From assembly GCA_002449665.1 (NCBI GenBank), contig DJXH01000008.1, positions 79,581-143,580 on the forward strand: a stretch of DNA of 64,000 nt, in the 5' to 3' direction. Below, one piece after another: positions 9,141-18,496 of this stretch. Each line of letters begins with the position of its first letter. Position 1 is the stretch's first letter. Under the pieces are notes generated by a model. That model was not told where the DNA came from. It saw nothing but the letters and a program-made list of their open reading frames with translations, and made no database searches. Source of the stretch: Bacteroidales bacterium UBA7009. Its GTDB lineage: Bacteria > Bacteroidota > Bacteroidia > Bacteroidales > Paludibacteraceae. The position numbers and the translations under genes were made by a program.

Positions 9141-10310
9141 ATGAAACTACTGCATACAAGCGATTGGCATCTCGGACATACCCTCTACGGCTACGACCGC
9201 ACCGACGAACACCGGCAGATGCTCTGCCAGATGGAAGATATTATCCGAACCGAACAACCCGATGTCTTTCTGCTTGCGGGCGATGTCTATCATACCGCTC
9301 AACCCTCGGCTGCCGTCCAAACTGCTTTTGCCGATGCCGTCAGCCGCTTCCACGCTGCCTGTCCCGATATGACGATAGTGCTTACCGCCGGCAACCACGA
9401 CAGCGGCGCAAAACACGACATCTTCCGCACTCCGTGGAAAGCACTTAACGTGCATACTATCGGTACTTTAAGCAAAGACAGTATAGAAGAGCATATCATC
9501 CGTATCCCCGACAAGGGCTTTGTTATCGCCGTCCCTTATACCCACGAGCGGAACCTGCCGGAGCATTTCTTTTCTTCGCTCCTTGCCCTTACCAAAGAGC
9601 GGAATACTTTAGGTCTGCCTGTTATCCTCACCGCCCACACCACCGTGCGCGGCTGCGACATCACAGGACACGACAACCGCGATGAATACTCCGTCGGCGG
9701 CATTGACTATATGGATATTGACGAGTTCGGCACCGGCTACGACTACCTCGCCCTCGGGCATATCCACCACGCACAGTTCGTCCACACCGGCAAACACAAC
9801 GTCCGCTACAGCGGCAGTCCGCTGCCCGTCAGTTTTGACGAGACCTATCCTCATTCGGTCAGCATAGTGGAAATAGACCGACATGGGAGCGAACCGAAAG
9901 TGAGAACAATAGACATCTCCAATCCCCGCCCGCTTGTATCCCTGCCTTCTCACGACTTTGCTTCGTTTGACGAGGCTATAAGCCTGCTGCGCGACTTCCC
10001 CGCTGACAACGAAGCATACATAAGACTGCAAGTTCTGACCGACACTCCTCTGCCCTCAGATGCCAACGCCATAGCCGCAGCGGCTCTCAACGGCAAGCAC
10101 AGCCGCTTCTGCCTTATCAACGCCAAAAGAAAGTCGGCAGTCGGTGTGCAAACCGACACGCTCTCCATTCACGACTTCCAAACACGCCAACCCGCAGAGA
10201 TTGCCGAACATTTTGCCAAGTACTCCGGCTTTGATTTTGACGAGGAGATGCAGCAACTCTTCCGGCAGGCACAACAACAAGCTCAAAACGACATACGCGA
10301 AGGACAATGA
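9141..10310 (+). CDS. sbcD: SbcCD nuclease, nuclease subunit SbcD
   Basis: Mre11-type metallophosphoesterase (389 residues), the nuclease half of SbcCD, which opens hairpins and trims DNA ends. Metal-site motifs appear in order: HTSDWHLGH (residues 5-13), LAGDVYH, TAGNHDSG, TAHT and LGHIHH. A capping domain fills the C-terminal third. Length is typical. The stop overlaps the sbcC start in ATGA (10307-10310), indicating translational coupling. Confidence 0.96.
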   Translation: MKLLHTSDWHLGHTLYGYDRTDEHRQMLCQMEDIIRTEQPDVFLLAGDVYHTAQPSAAVQTAFADAVSRFHAACPDMTIVLTAGNHDSGAKHDIFRTPWKALNVHTIGTLSKDSIEEHIIRIPDKGFVIAVPYTHERNLPEHFFSSLLALTKERNTLGLPVILTAHTTVRGCDITGHDNRDEYSVGGIDYMDIDEFGTGYDYLALGHIHHAQFVHTGKHNVRYSGSPLPVSFDETYPHSVSIVEIDRHGSEPKVRTIDISNPRPLVSLPSHDFASFDEAISLLRDFPADNEAYIRLQVLTDTPLPSDANAIAAAALNGKHSRFCLINAKRKSAVGVQTDTLSIHDFQTRQPAEIAEHFAKYSGFDFDEEMQQLFRQAQQQAQNDIREGQ

Positions 10311-13300
10311 AACTCGGACAACTCATCATACACAATATCGCATCCATAGAAGATGCCTTCATCGATTTCGAAGCTGCCCCGCTCGCCGACAGCGAAGTTT
10401 TTCTTATCACCGGTAAAACCGGTGCAGGCAAAAGCACCATACTCGATGCCATCTGCCTTGCCCTCTACGCCGACACCCCCCGCCTTGACGGCACACACGT
10501 ACAAGGCAATATCATAGACGGCGACAAAGAGATGCGAGTGTCCGACACCCGCCAACTGATGAGGCGCAACACCGGCGAGGCTTTTGTCAAACTGACATTT
10601 ACGGGCACTAACGGCATAGGCTACGAAGCCACGTGGGCTGTGGCAAGAGCAAGGAAAAAGCCGGACGGCAACATGCAGTCAAAGACTTGGCAACTGCTCA
10701 ACCTCAAAACGCAAGTCACCCTCACCAAGGAAGATGACATAAAAACGGAAATACGCCGCGCCGTCGGTCTCGACTTCAGTCAGTTCTGCCGCACCACAGT
10801 CCTCGCACAGGGCGAGTTCACCCGCTTCCTCAACTCCAAAGATGACGAAAAAGCCGACATACTCGAGAAAATAACGGGAGTGGATATATACACCAAAATA
10901 GGCGCGAAAATTTACGAAATAACCAAACAAAAAGAGCAAGACCTCAATCAAGCCAAGCAAAAAACGGCAAACATAACCCTGCTTACAGAAGAAGAAAAAG
11001 CAGACAAAAAGCAGAATATCACTCTAATAGACGAACACTATACAAATCTCAAGGCGGATGCCGATGCTGCGCGACAAGCCAAACTGCTGTCCGACAATAT
11101 ACGCACCTTCTCCGAGACCATCTCTGCACAGCAAAGCGCACTTGCAGGACTGAAAAACAAGTATATACGCTTGCTGTCAGGGGTTAATTTCGCCCGAGAG
11201 CAGGCAGTCTCTCTACAAGCCTCTCTCGCTGCCGACCAAGACTTTATAACCCGCAACGCCCCATACGCCGCCGCCTACGCCAACTCACAGACTATATGCA
11301 GCCTTATAGCAAGCCTGACCGATGACAAACGAACCATAGACAAGCAGCAAGACTATATAAGCACAGGACAAAAACAGCACGAGCAACTGCTGCTTGACGA
11401 GCAAAAAGCGGAAACTCTGCTCGATAAAACCTCCCGACTACTCGCCGAGCAGGACAAGTCCGTAAGCGAAAAAGAACAGGCACTTGAGCAGATGAACCTG
11501 CAGCGAACAAGAGACCGACTGAACACTCTCCAAAAGCGGCTGCAAGACATCAAGATAGCAGATATTCAGTTGGATACCCTAAAGCAGAACACCCTCAAAC
11601 ATTCGCAGACAGAGCAAATGCTACGACAAGCCCAAGAGCATATCGCCATACTTCAACAAAACGCCGCCACACTGCTGCCACAGAAAGATTTAGCCCAAAC
11701 AGCATTCCGAAACAGCAAAGAACTCTACGAAAAACAAAAAGATACCATCCACGGCTTTGCACAAACCATCCGCGCAAGACTCACACTCGGCGACACCTGC
11801 CCCGTCTGCCTGCAACCCATAGCCGGTCATCTGCCGCTCGAAGAGGAAATAAAGCAGTTGGCAACGCAGGCACAAGAGAAAATGAACAACGCAGAGCAGA
11901 CCTACAACGACCTCAACAACCGCCTGCAATCGCTTAACGCCGAGATAAAGACAGCCACCGACCGCTACCGCCGCGACCGACAAACGTTTGAGCAAGACTG
12001 CTCCGTCAAAGAAAGCCTGCAAAAAGCCCGAGAAGCCTGCCTGAACTGCGGAATAACAGACATAGACGACAACACACCGACCCTACTTCATAGTCTCGCT
12101 GCCGATGTGCAAAAAGAGATAGACAGCATCAGCCAAAGCCTTGCCATAGGTCAGACAAAAGAGTCCGAACTAAAACAACTGCGCCTTGCCGTACAACAAA
12201 CACGCCGACAATCGGAACAACAACGGCAACAACTGCTCCTCTGCCAAAAAGCAGTGGCAGACTCGCAAAACCGTCTTTCCAACGCTCAAACACTGATTGA
12301 TAACCGTCTTAAGAACATAGAAACGACCTCACAAAGACTGCAAGAAGAACTGTCGGAAGAGTTGTATGCAGCCTTGAGCAAGGCCTCGCCCGAAACTTTC
12401 GCCACACGCCTTACTGCCGCAGCGGAGAAATACAACAACACACTACGTAATATCCAAAACTTGACACACGCGATAGAAACAGTGCAAAAAGAACTGACTG
12501 ACACTCAACTTTCTATAGACAACATCACCGCCTTGCAGCCGCAGTGGAAGACAGACGAAGTTGCAAACAAACAGCAAATGCCTGACCTGCCGCGTTTTGC
12601 CGTAACACTTTATACCGATGTCAGTATCGCCGTTTCCACTATAAAAGACACACTGCAAAAAAAGCAGACGAGCGATGAACAACTGTCCGCCTATCTTTCC
12701 GCCAACAACGCAGAAGGGGCTGCGGCTGCGTTTATAGCCGACCGTCTTGCCGTCCTTGAACAGCAAATGCGGCAAGCAGAGCAACAAAAAGGTGCATTGC
12801 AGCAGGAGTTGAACACCGATGACCAAAACCGCCGACTTATGGGCGAACTACTGCAAGAAACGGCAGAAAAAGAAAACGTCTACCGCTCTTGGGACAGACT
12901 CTGCCGACTTTTAGGCGACCAGACGGGCAAGAAGTTCCGCACCATAGCACAGAGTTATGTCCTCTCCGACCTTATCCGCACGGCTAACGGATATATGGCG
13001 ACCCTCACCGACCGCTATACCCTCTATGTCCGCCCGGGGACGTTCGTCATCTACATAGAAGATGCATATCAAGGTTTTACACGCCGCTCTGCCACCACTA
13101 TCTCCGGCGGCGAGAGTTTCCTTGTCTCTCTTTCGTTGGCTCTTGCGCTGAGCGATATCGGTCAGCACCTCGCAGTGGATACTCTCTTTATAGACGAGGG
13201 ATTCGGTACGCTCAGCGGCGAACCGTTGCAAAAAGCCATCAGTACGCTGCGAACACTGCATAAGAAAGAAAACCGCAAAGTGGGAATTATCAGCCACGTG

Positions 13301-13390
13301 GAAGAACTCCGCGAGCGCATTCCCGTGCAGATACAAGTGCTCCAAGAAGGCCACAGTTCGTCAAGTATCGTCAAAGTTGTAACGCAATAG
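10307..13390 (+). CDS. sbcC: SbcCD nuclease, ATPase subunit SbcC
   Basis: Rad50-type SMC ATPase of 1027 residues partnering SbcD. Walker A GKTGAGKST lies at residues 36-44. Long coiled coils flank a zinc hook CPVC at residues 498-501. The C-terminal half holds the signature TTISGGESFLVSLSLALALSD (split here over two motif words: SGGES and SLALAL) and Walker B LFIDEGFGTL. The coiled-coil part is rich in Gln and Lys, which is normal for the family. Confidence 0.96.
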   Translation: MKLGQLIIHNIASIEDAFIDFEAAPLADSEVFLITGKTGAGKSTILDAICLALYADTPRLDGTHVQGNIIDGDKEMRVSDTRQLMRRNTGEAFVKLTFTGTNGIGYEATWAVARARKKPDGNMQSKTWQLLNLKTQVTLTKEDDIKTEIRRAVGLDFSQFCRTTVLAQGEFTRFLNSKDDEKADILEKITGVDIYTKIGAKIYEITKQKEQDLNQAKQKTANITLLTEEEKADKKQNITLIDEHYTNLKADADAARQAKLLSDNIRTFSETISAQQSALAGLKNKYIRLLSGVNFAREQAVSLQASLAADQDFITRNAPYAAAYANSQTICSLIASLTDDKRTIDKQQDYISTGQKQHEQLLLDEQKAETLLDKTSRLLAEQDKSVSEKEQALEQMNLQRTRDRLNTLQKRLQDIKIADIQLDTLKQNTLKHSQTEQMLRQAQEHIAILQQNAATLLPQKDLAQTAFRNSKELYEKQKDTIHGFAQTIRARLTLGDTCPVCLQPIAGHLPLEEEIKQLATQAQEKMNNAEQTYNDLNNRLQSLNAEIKTATDRYRRDRQTFEQDCSVKESLQKAREACLNCGITDIDDNTPTLLHSLAADVQKEIDSISQSLAIGQTKESELKQLRLAVQQTRRQSEQQRQQLLLCQKAVADSQNRLSNAQTLIDNRLKNIETTSQRLQEELSEELYAALSKASPETFATRLTAAAEKYNNTLRNIQNLTHAIETVQKELTDTQLSIDNITALQPQWKTDEVANKQQMPDLPRFAVTLYTDVSIAVSTIKDTLQKKQTSDEQLSAYLSANNAEGAAAAFIADRLAVLEQQMRQAEQQKGALQQELNTDDQNRRLMGELLQETAEKENVYRSWDRLCRLLGDQTGKKFRTIAQSYVLSDLIRTANGYMATLTDRYTLYVRPGTFVIYIEDAYQGFTRRSATTISGGESFLVSLSLALALSDIGQHLAVDTLFIDEGFGTLSGEPLQKAISTLRTLHKKENRKVGIISHVEELRERIPVQIQVLQEGHSSSSIVKVVTQ

Positions 13391-13415
13391 AATAATACGC
13401 AGTTCTCTATTTTTT

Positions 13416-14546
13416 TCAGTTCAATAACTCGCGCCTTATCCAAAGCTCGAAGAACTTGTCATACAATTGATATTCTCCGTTTTCATTGGTAATAAAATCT
13501 TTCTCCAACAGCCCGTTTATGCCGGAGCGTACACTACTGGCAGACGGCAGGTGATGCGAACGGATAAATTGACCGCTTGTGATATTTTTTACTTTACCCT
13601 CTTGGGCAATCGCCAAAAGCACATCTTTCTGTTTTTGTGGCATTTGATAAATCAAAGACAAGTATGTGTCGTTAGAAATATCAAGAAGCATATTTATCAC
13701 AGGTTCAATCATTTCCGCAACACATATTTCTCCTATCGCTGTCTGCATAAAAAGCACATTCAGAACCCGCTGCATATAGGAAGTGATACCATCAAACTGC
13801 TCATATAACGTTTTTACCACTTGATCGTCCAAAGTTTTGCCGTTTTCGGCGAAATGTTGTTTGGCAAAAACCGTATATTTATCCAATGCAATCAGGGGAA
13901 GATTTATAATGGTCACAGACTGATAAAAAGGTCTTGCAGGCGAAGTAAACATAGCACCCATCAAATGGCGTTGTGAACCGGAAAATACAAAATTCGCATT
14001 GGGAGTACGCTGAATATACGTACGGAGCAGTGCTTCTATGGTTTGACCTTTATCATATCGTGTAATTTGCTGGAACTCATCAATTGCAACGATACAGGGT
14101 AGTGAAGCCTCATTTAAGAATCGGAAGATTTCGTCTAATGTAATCATCGGGTTTTCTATTGCTCCCAATCCGATGCTCCACACCGGCATACCATTGATGT
14201 CAAAGGATATGTCTTGACGTAGTGACTGAAGAATCTGAAGGAACTGCTCCCATATTTGCCTCCCCTTCGATTGTAATTCATCGATGATTGCCTTGCCAAA
14301 AACATTTACAAAATCTCTGACAGAATGTGTTGCATAGATGTCAATGATAAAGGTGTGGTAATTTCTTTTTATCTGCAGCTGTTCAAAACAATGATGCAGC
14401 AAGTCCGTCTTGCCAACGCGTCTTGGCGAGATGAGTGCCACATTATGACCATTCGTGAGAAGATTGGTAAGCAATTCTGTTTCTCTTTCACGATCACAGA
14501 AATACTTTGAACCTGCATAACCATTGGTAATAAACGGATTTTTCAT
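13416..14546 (-). CDS. ATP-binding protein of the archaeal-ATPase-like (ATPase_2) AAA family
   Basis: 376-residue STAND/AAA-like ATPase common in many copies in Bacteroidota. An N-terminal YFCDRERET motif precedes Walker A SPRRVGKTDLL (about residues 40-50). Walker B is CIVAIDEFQQI, and sensor-like NFVFSGSQRHLM follows. The C-terminal quarter looks like a winged-helix domain (YQLYDKFFELWIRREL). It is often annotated only as 'ATP-binding protein', and its cellular role is unknown. It lies convergent with sbcC (25 nt apart) and just outside the accessory block, with a small TTGCCA...TGGCAA inverted repeat upstream near 14595-14626. Membership of the block is uncertain. Confidence 0.85.
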   Translation of the reverse strand: MKNPFITNGYAGSKYFCDRERETELLTNLLTNGHNVALISPRRVGKTDLLHHCFEQLQIKRNYHTFIIDIYATHSVRDFVNVFGKAIIDELQSKGRQIWEQFLQILQSLRQDISFDINGMPVWSIGLGAIENPMITLDEIFRFLNEASLPCIVAIDEFQQITRYDKGQTIEALLRTYIQRTPNANFVFSGSQRHLMGAMFTSPARPFYQSVTIINLPLIALDKYTVFAKQHFAENGKTLDDQVVKTLYEQFDGITSYMQRVLNVLFMQTAIGEICVAEMIEPVINMLLDISNDTYLSLIYQMPQKQKDVLLAIAQEGKVKNITSGQFIRSHHLPSASSVRSGINGLLEKDFITNENGEYQLYDKFFELWIRRELLN

Positions 14547-14739
14547 ACGAAATCAAACTAAAATACGCTGCAAAAATACAAAAAACATCTCAATTGCCAA
14601 AAAATAATTATCATAAAATGGCAAAATGTGTGTTTAGCAGCAAATTTATGCCTATTCATAACACCGTAGCGGCTTCGTCCATAATACCGTTGGAGCAATA
14701 AATGACTCTATACAGGATAGAAAAACGGCAGTATTACAT

Positions 14740-14778
14740 AGTTGTTCCTTAAAAGTTTATCAAATTTTAGGAACAACT
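14740..14778 (-). terminator. Hairpin at the end of the accessory block
   Basis: AGTTGTTCCT(T)AAAA (14740-14754) pairs with TTTTAGGAACAACT (14765-14778), 12 nt beyond the stop of the last block gene on the minus strand. No long T-run follows, so termination strength is uncertain. Confidence 0.55.
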
Positions 14779-14789
14779 TATAACACACT

Positions 14790-15194
14790 TTATTTCCTCG
14801 CTTTTCGTAGGTATTCCGCTGCTCGTTGCTGCGCATCGCGAGCATATCGCAGTTGGGTATTATACTTATTCCAAGCATCATCGGCATATCGTTTTTGAGT
14901 GCGTGCTTTGTCCATTGCATCGCTTGCATAGCGGTTTGGGGTATTGGCACGGCTCATATCGCCTCTTTTAGTGTAGTACTCCGCTTCGCGTTGGTAGCCC
15001 TCGGCTTTTTTGATATAGTATTGCGCCTCTCTTTCGTAACCTTGCGCTTTCTTCTGCCAGTACTCCGCTTCCCGCTGATACCCCTCTGCCTTCTTCTGCC
15101 AATACTCCGCCTCGCTCAGGTAATCCGCAGCAAAAACATCACTGAAAGCCCCAAGCGTCAATAGAGTGCAAATAATTGTGATTATGCGGTTCAT
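14790..15194 (-). CDS. Small exported protein made of 14-residue repeats
   Basis: 134-residue protein with a signal peptide (MNRIITIICTLLTLGAFSDVFA, cleavage about 22/23). I chose this start because it gives the signal peptide and lies 10 nt after the upstream stop; an upstream in-frame start at 15254 would overlap that gene. The mature part is almost entirely repeats. Residues 29-79 are about 3.6 copies of AEYWQKKAEGYQRE-like 14-mers, and residues 88-129 are three copies of RYADDAWNKYNTQL-like 14-mers. A 14-residue period is two heptads, and the Ala/charged pattern suggests a long amphipathic helix or coiled coil in the periplasm. Function unknown. It is the last gene of the block. Confidence 0.75.
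   Translation of the reverse strand: MNRIITIICTLLTLGAFSDVFAADYLSEAEYWQKKAEGYQREAEYWQKKAQGYEREAQYYIKKAEGYQREAEYYTKRGDMSRANTPNRYASDAMDKARTQKRYADDAWNKYNTQLRYARDAQQRAAEYLRKARK
14808..15110 (-). repeat. 42-bp coding tandem repeats (14-aa units, two families)
   Basis: Within the small exported protein, four diverged 42-bp units (family AEYW-KKA-GYQRE) are followed, after an 8-codon break, by three units of family RYA-DA. Both families share the 14-residue period and a Tyr/Ala core, suggesting repeated duplication of a double heptad. Confidence 0.8.
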
Positions 15195-15204
15195 TTCATA
15201 AGAG

Positions 15205-15684
15205 TTAATAGTCATACATCCACGGCAAGTCCTCAATTTTACGTTGATCTTCACAATGCTTTATTGCTTCTTGAATATGACTGCCTTTGATAACCTCTGA
15301 AAAAAACTTTGTTGTTATATTTCCTCCGTATGTTTCATACGGCTTGATAATGTTTACTTTCTGTACTTCATAGTCTTTGTCAGTGAGATAATATTCAGAA
15401 TACTTTTCACTTGTGAAGGTACGAATACCATTGGTGGTTTGAGAAAGGCGATACTCTCTTTTCTCCACATCCATTGATCCGATAATTGTGTTGGCAACAA
15501 GAATTTTATCTTGATAAAATTTTATGTATATCTCCATAGCAAAACATGGTTCATAAGATGTCTGACCATTCTCGTCATAACTTCGTCCCGTAATGGTATA
15601 GACATTTTCATATACCGGCTGTTCTTCCTTTGTCTGCCAAGGATAGACGAATAGCAAAATCGCTATAGTAAATACTGTCTTCAT
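15205..15684 (-). CDS. Hypothetical exported protein
   Basis: 159 residues with a weak signal peptide or short N-terminal hydrophobic stretch (MKTVFTIAILLFVYPW). The rest is polar and strand-rich, with many Tyr (YENVYTITGRSYDENGQTSY). I do not recognise a family. It lies 10 nt before the repeat protein and 42 nt after the membrane protein at 15727-16512 in the same direction. It is probably a periplasmic component of the block. Confidence 0.65.
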   Translation of the reverse strand: MKTVFTIAILLFVYPWQTKEEQPVYENVYTITGRSYDENGQTSYEPCFAMEIYIKFYQDKILVANTIIGSMDVEKREYRLSQTTNGIRTFTSEKYSEYYLTDKDYEVQKVNIIKPYETYGGNITTKFFSEVIKGSHIQEAIKHCEDQRKIEDLPWMYDY

Positions 15685-15726
15685 AATGTTGTATTGGATT
15701 TGAAAATCTATGATTCTTTTTTCAAA

Positions 15727-16512
15727 TTATGATATTCCATAACACTCATTTATCAAATATAAAAATGCATAATTGTCATACAAAAGATTAACAGGAATGA
15801 CTATTTTCTTTTGATGCTTTATTTGCGAATACAAAATCAAACTGCCATCATACCATCTATATTTAATCGCGCTTATAGTTAGAGTATTATCTTTATATTT
15901 TATATAATCATTTCCGAGTTGATATGATTTCTCGGGGCTTTTACTATAAAACTCTGTATATCCTTTCCTCCTAAATTCTGAATAGTGCCTATTCAAAGCT
16001 ATTGGAGTCCACATATTAATAATAGCTTTTATGACAAGGGCAGTTAAATTGGGTTTATCCGAAATTTCAGATTCATTATAATAACTACCTGAATAGAAAA
16101 GGTGTCTTTTATTGTCTTTGCTACCAAAGAATGATGCGGAACAAGCAGTTCCTGTATATATACCATTTGTATAATTGCGTGTTTTTGCGATATTAATCCC
16201 ATTTATCTCATCAAATTTAACTATTTTTCCATTTGATGATAAGGATTTGTTCCTACTTTGCCTAATAGTAAGTATTCCATTCTCATAAATCAGAAAATAA
16301 TACGGATTTAATATCTTAAACAAGTATATTAACACAACAATCAGCAATACAACTACCCCTGCAATAGGTAAAAGCAACCACCACAACCAGTTAAGATTAA
16401 ACGCTATATTTCTCGTTGTGTAGCCCTCTATAAACTCTCCTAATCCGACATCGGGGACTTCAATGTCATTCCGATTCAAAAGAAACGTATTAATGTCATT
16501 ATTTTTTTTCAT
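15727..16512 (-). CDS. Hypothetical two-helix membrane protein with PH-like tail
   Basis: 261 residues. A strongly hydrophobic stretch at about residues 40-70 (WLWWLLLPIAGVVVLLIVVL) can cross the membrane once or as a hairpin. The following soluble part begins YYFLIYENGILTIRQSRNKS and is built of short alternating strands, reminiscent of bacterial PH-like domains. That resemblance is only by eye. Unlike the rest of the window the gene is strongly AT-rich. It lies 12 nt downstream of the DUF805 gene, so cotranscription is likely. Confidence 0.65.
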   Translation of the reverse strand: MKKNNDINTFLLNRNDIEVPDVGLGEFIEGYTTRNIAFNLNWLWWLLLPIAGVVVLLIVVLIYLFKILNPYYFLIYENGILTIRQSRNKSLSSNGKIVKFDEINGINIAKTRNYTNGIYTGTACSASFFGSKDNKRHLFYSGSYYNESEISDKPNLTALVIKAIINMWTPIALNRHYSEFRRKGYTEFYSKSPEKSYQLGNDYIKYKDNTLTISAIKYRWYDGSLILYSQIKHQKKIVIPVNLLYDNYAFLYLINECYGIS

Positions 16513-16524
16513 AGCATTAAAGTT

Positions 16525-16875
16525 TTAACCATATTTATTTTCATCCGGATCACCCGGAGTTACAAGTAGTACAAAGTAATATATCGGACATAGTAACCAC
16601 CACCCGCTATGATCTGTATCGTGGTATCGTCTTACTAAAACTGCCAAAGTCGGGATGAATATAATTAGAAAGAAAATGAGATCACTTATCAGCAAAAAAG
16701 CCACAAATGTTTTATCTGTCAGCCTATTATATCCGCATATAAATGCAGTCAGGAACAAGCCGCCGCATACAATACACATAAACAGCATCCACCACCAAAA
16801 TTCCGAACGGCTTGCACGTCCTCTAAATGTCGCATATTTCTTAAAACAATTATCTATAGATGCTTTGAATGTCAT
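16525..16875 (-). CDS. DUF805-family small membrane protein
   Basis: 116 residues with the DUF805 layout: an N-terminal amphipathic part with FRGRASRSEFWWW (about 18-30), then three to four transmembrane helices, the loop RRYHDTDHSGWWLL and the tail TPGDPDENKYG. DUF805 proteins are small inner-membrane proteins of unknown role. The start lies inside the 3' end of the upstream 548-codon gene (26-nt overlap), a coupled arrangement. Confidence 0.85.
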   Translation of the reverse strand: MTFKASIDNCFKKYATFRGRASRSEFWWWMLFMCIVCGGLFLTAFICGYNRLTDKTFVAFLLISDLIFFLIIFIPTLAVLVRRYHDTDHSGWWLLCPIYYFVLLVTPGDPDENKYG

Positions 16876-18496
16876 AAGTCTCCTCCTTTAATGTCAAGTG
16901 ATACCTGATGTTATAGAAATATGAGTAGTATCTGTGTTCTCTCTTGCTACTATGCCTACTACTATAATCCGTTGATCCATAAATTATTAATGCGCCACCT
17001 AAATATTGTGAATATTCTAAATCATTTGAATAATGAAACTGAAGATAAATACCATTAAGTATTTTTATATAGTATAATCCTGTTTCCAATACCGTGTTAA
17101 ACTTGATTGTACAAAATTTTTCGGAATTTAATGATACGGATTTCATGGCTACAAGTGTATCATTTTCATTAAATATACCAACATCCAGAGTTGAACCCAC
17201 AGAAGAGTTTATACATCTTACCATAACGCTTTCTAATGCGACTTTCTGCATGGCCTTTATCCACATAACATCTGATCTCGAAAACGTCCCTGTTTCATTT
17301 AAGCTTGCCCCAAGAGAAAATGTATAAGCCGGAATTGTTTGTATCGTATTAGATTGTTTTTGAATATGTCCGTATAAAAGTTCGTTCTCTCGTTGTAAAG
17401 ATTGATACTCATAGCACAAGGTATCAATGGTACCTTCAAGTTGTCTAACTCTCTCATCAGCAATCTTATCTGCCGTCATACAATAAACTGATAATGCTAT
17501 TGTAAATGGGGCACACAATAAAATGACAAATACCATTCCCGTTATAAACCAACCCTCTTTTTTGTTCCATTTCTTTGTTTTTGCGTTCAGTTCTTTTTCG
17601 TGTTTCTTTTCCGCTTGCTCTAACTGATATTTGTATTGATCAAAGGCATCATCTCCCGGGAATATAAAGAAATGCTCATCTTGATTATTTCTGTCAGATT
17701 TGTGTTTTGTATGCCGCTCATACTCAATGTTGGCAGACAAGATGGTATTGAGTGTATATGAAGATATACCCAAATCATTTATCAGTGCTTTAAGCGACAG
17801 ATATTCTTCGGAAACTTTAGATGTCTTGACGATATAGTCTACCAAATCTAAAAGACTTATAAATTCTTTTTCTATTTCAAGAGGTGTCAGTACTCGGCGT
17901 TCGGTTGCTTTATGTTTTTCGCCTTTTTTGTATGTTCGATTTGAATCTAAAATGTCGTGAACAACTGATGGCGAAAATAGAACAACTGACACCAATTTGC
18001 CCAATCTTATAGTAAGGTTGGTTACTATATTGGATTTTAGGCTTTTCTTGTAGTTGAAGTCTATATAGCAATCCGCATTCCATAGGTTCGTTTTAGGTAG
18101 GAGAACTGTACCATAACTCAACCCGACTATTGACGAATGTAAAACGAAAAGCCCATCAATAAGTTTTACGGCTTCCAACCACTGAAAACCCTTGTCCGGA
18201 TGTTTGATTTCAATTCGCAAGTGTTGCCCTAAGTTGGCAGAAGAGAAAGAGAAGGTAGTTGTAAACACCTGCCTATTAGGGGTCGGCTTTATATCAGACG
18301 CAGTAGCCGAAATAAATTCTCTCGCTTCTGTTTCTTTCAGTCCATACCTTTTTCCCTCAATCTCTATGCTCCTTATCAGGTCATCCGATATAGTATATTG
18401 GTTAAATGTATAAGTATCATTCACAGCATCATAATCCACTTGTTTTACGATGCTGCGAATGATAAAATTACGGAAATTAGTCAGATTATCGTCCAT
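16850..18496 (-). CDS. Large single-pass coiled-coil membrane protein of unknown function
   Basis: 548 residues. The N-terminal 300 residues are soluble and strand/helix mixed (possible cytoplasmic domain). They are followed by a Lys/Glu-rich helix (KYQLEQAEKKHEKELNAKTK), one transmembrane helix at about 315-340 (FITGMVFVILLCAPFTIALS), a short coiled coil with leucines (LEGTIDTLCYEYQSLQRENEL) and a C-terminal beta-rich domain of about 170 residues that would be periplasmic. No family recognised. It overlaps the protease gene upstream by 11 nt and the DUF805 gene downstream by 26 nt. Tight packing suggests one functional unit. Confidence 0.7.
   Translation of the reverse strand: MDDNLTNFRNFIIRSIVKQVDYDAVNDTYTFNQYTISDDLIRSIEIEGKRYGLKETEAREFISATASDIKPTPNRQVFTTTFSFSSANLGQHLRIEIKHPDKGFQWLEAVKLIDGLFVLHSSIVGLSYGTVLLPKTNLWNADCYIDFNYKKSLKSNIVTNLTIRLGKLVSVVLFSPSVVHDILDSNRTYKKGEKHKATERRVLTPLEIEKEFISLLDLVDYIVKTSKVSEEYLSLKALINDLGISSYTLNTILSANIEYERHTKHKSDRNNQDEHFFIFPGDDAFDQYKYQLEQAEKKHEKELNAKTKKWNKKEGWFITGMVFVILLCAPFTIALSVYCMTADKIADERVRQLEGTIDTLCYEYQSLQRENELLYGHIQKQSNTIQTIPAYTFSLGASLNETGTFSRSDVMWIKAMQKVALESVMVRCINSSVGSTLDVGIFNENDTLVAMKSVSLNSEKFCTIKFNTVLETGLYYIKILNGIYLQFHYSNDLEYSQYLGGALIIYGSTDYSSRHSSKREHRYYSYFYNIRYHLTLKEETYDIQSIYR

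Noticed and set aside
14708..14950. 80-codon minus-strand frame overlapping the repeat protein
   Set aside because: Out of frame with the repeat protein, whose 14-residue periodicity and signal peptide make it the real gene; it also runs through the terminator hairpin.
14808..15110. CRISPR-like repeat array
   Set aside because: The 42-bp periodicity is in frame and encodes diverged amino-acid repeats without unique spacers.
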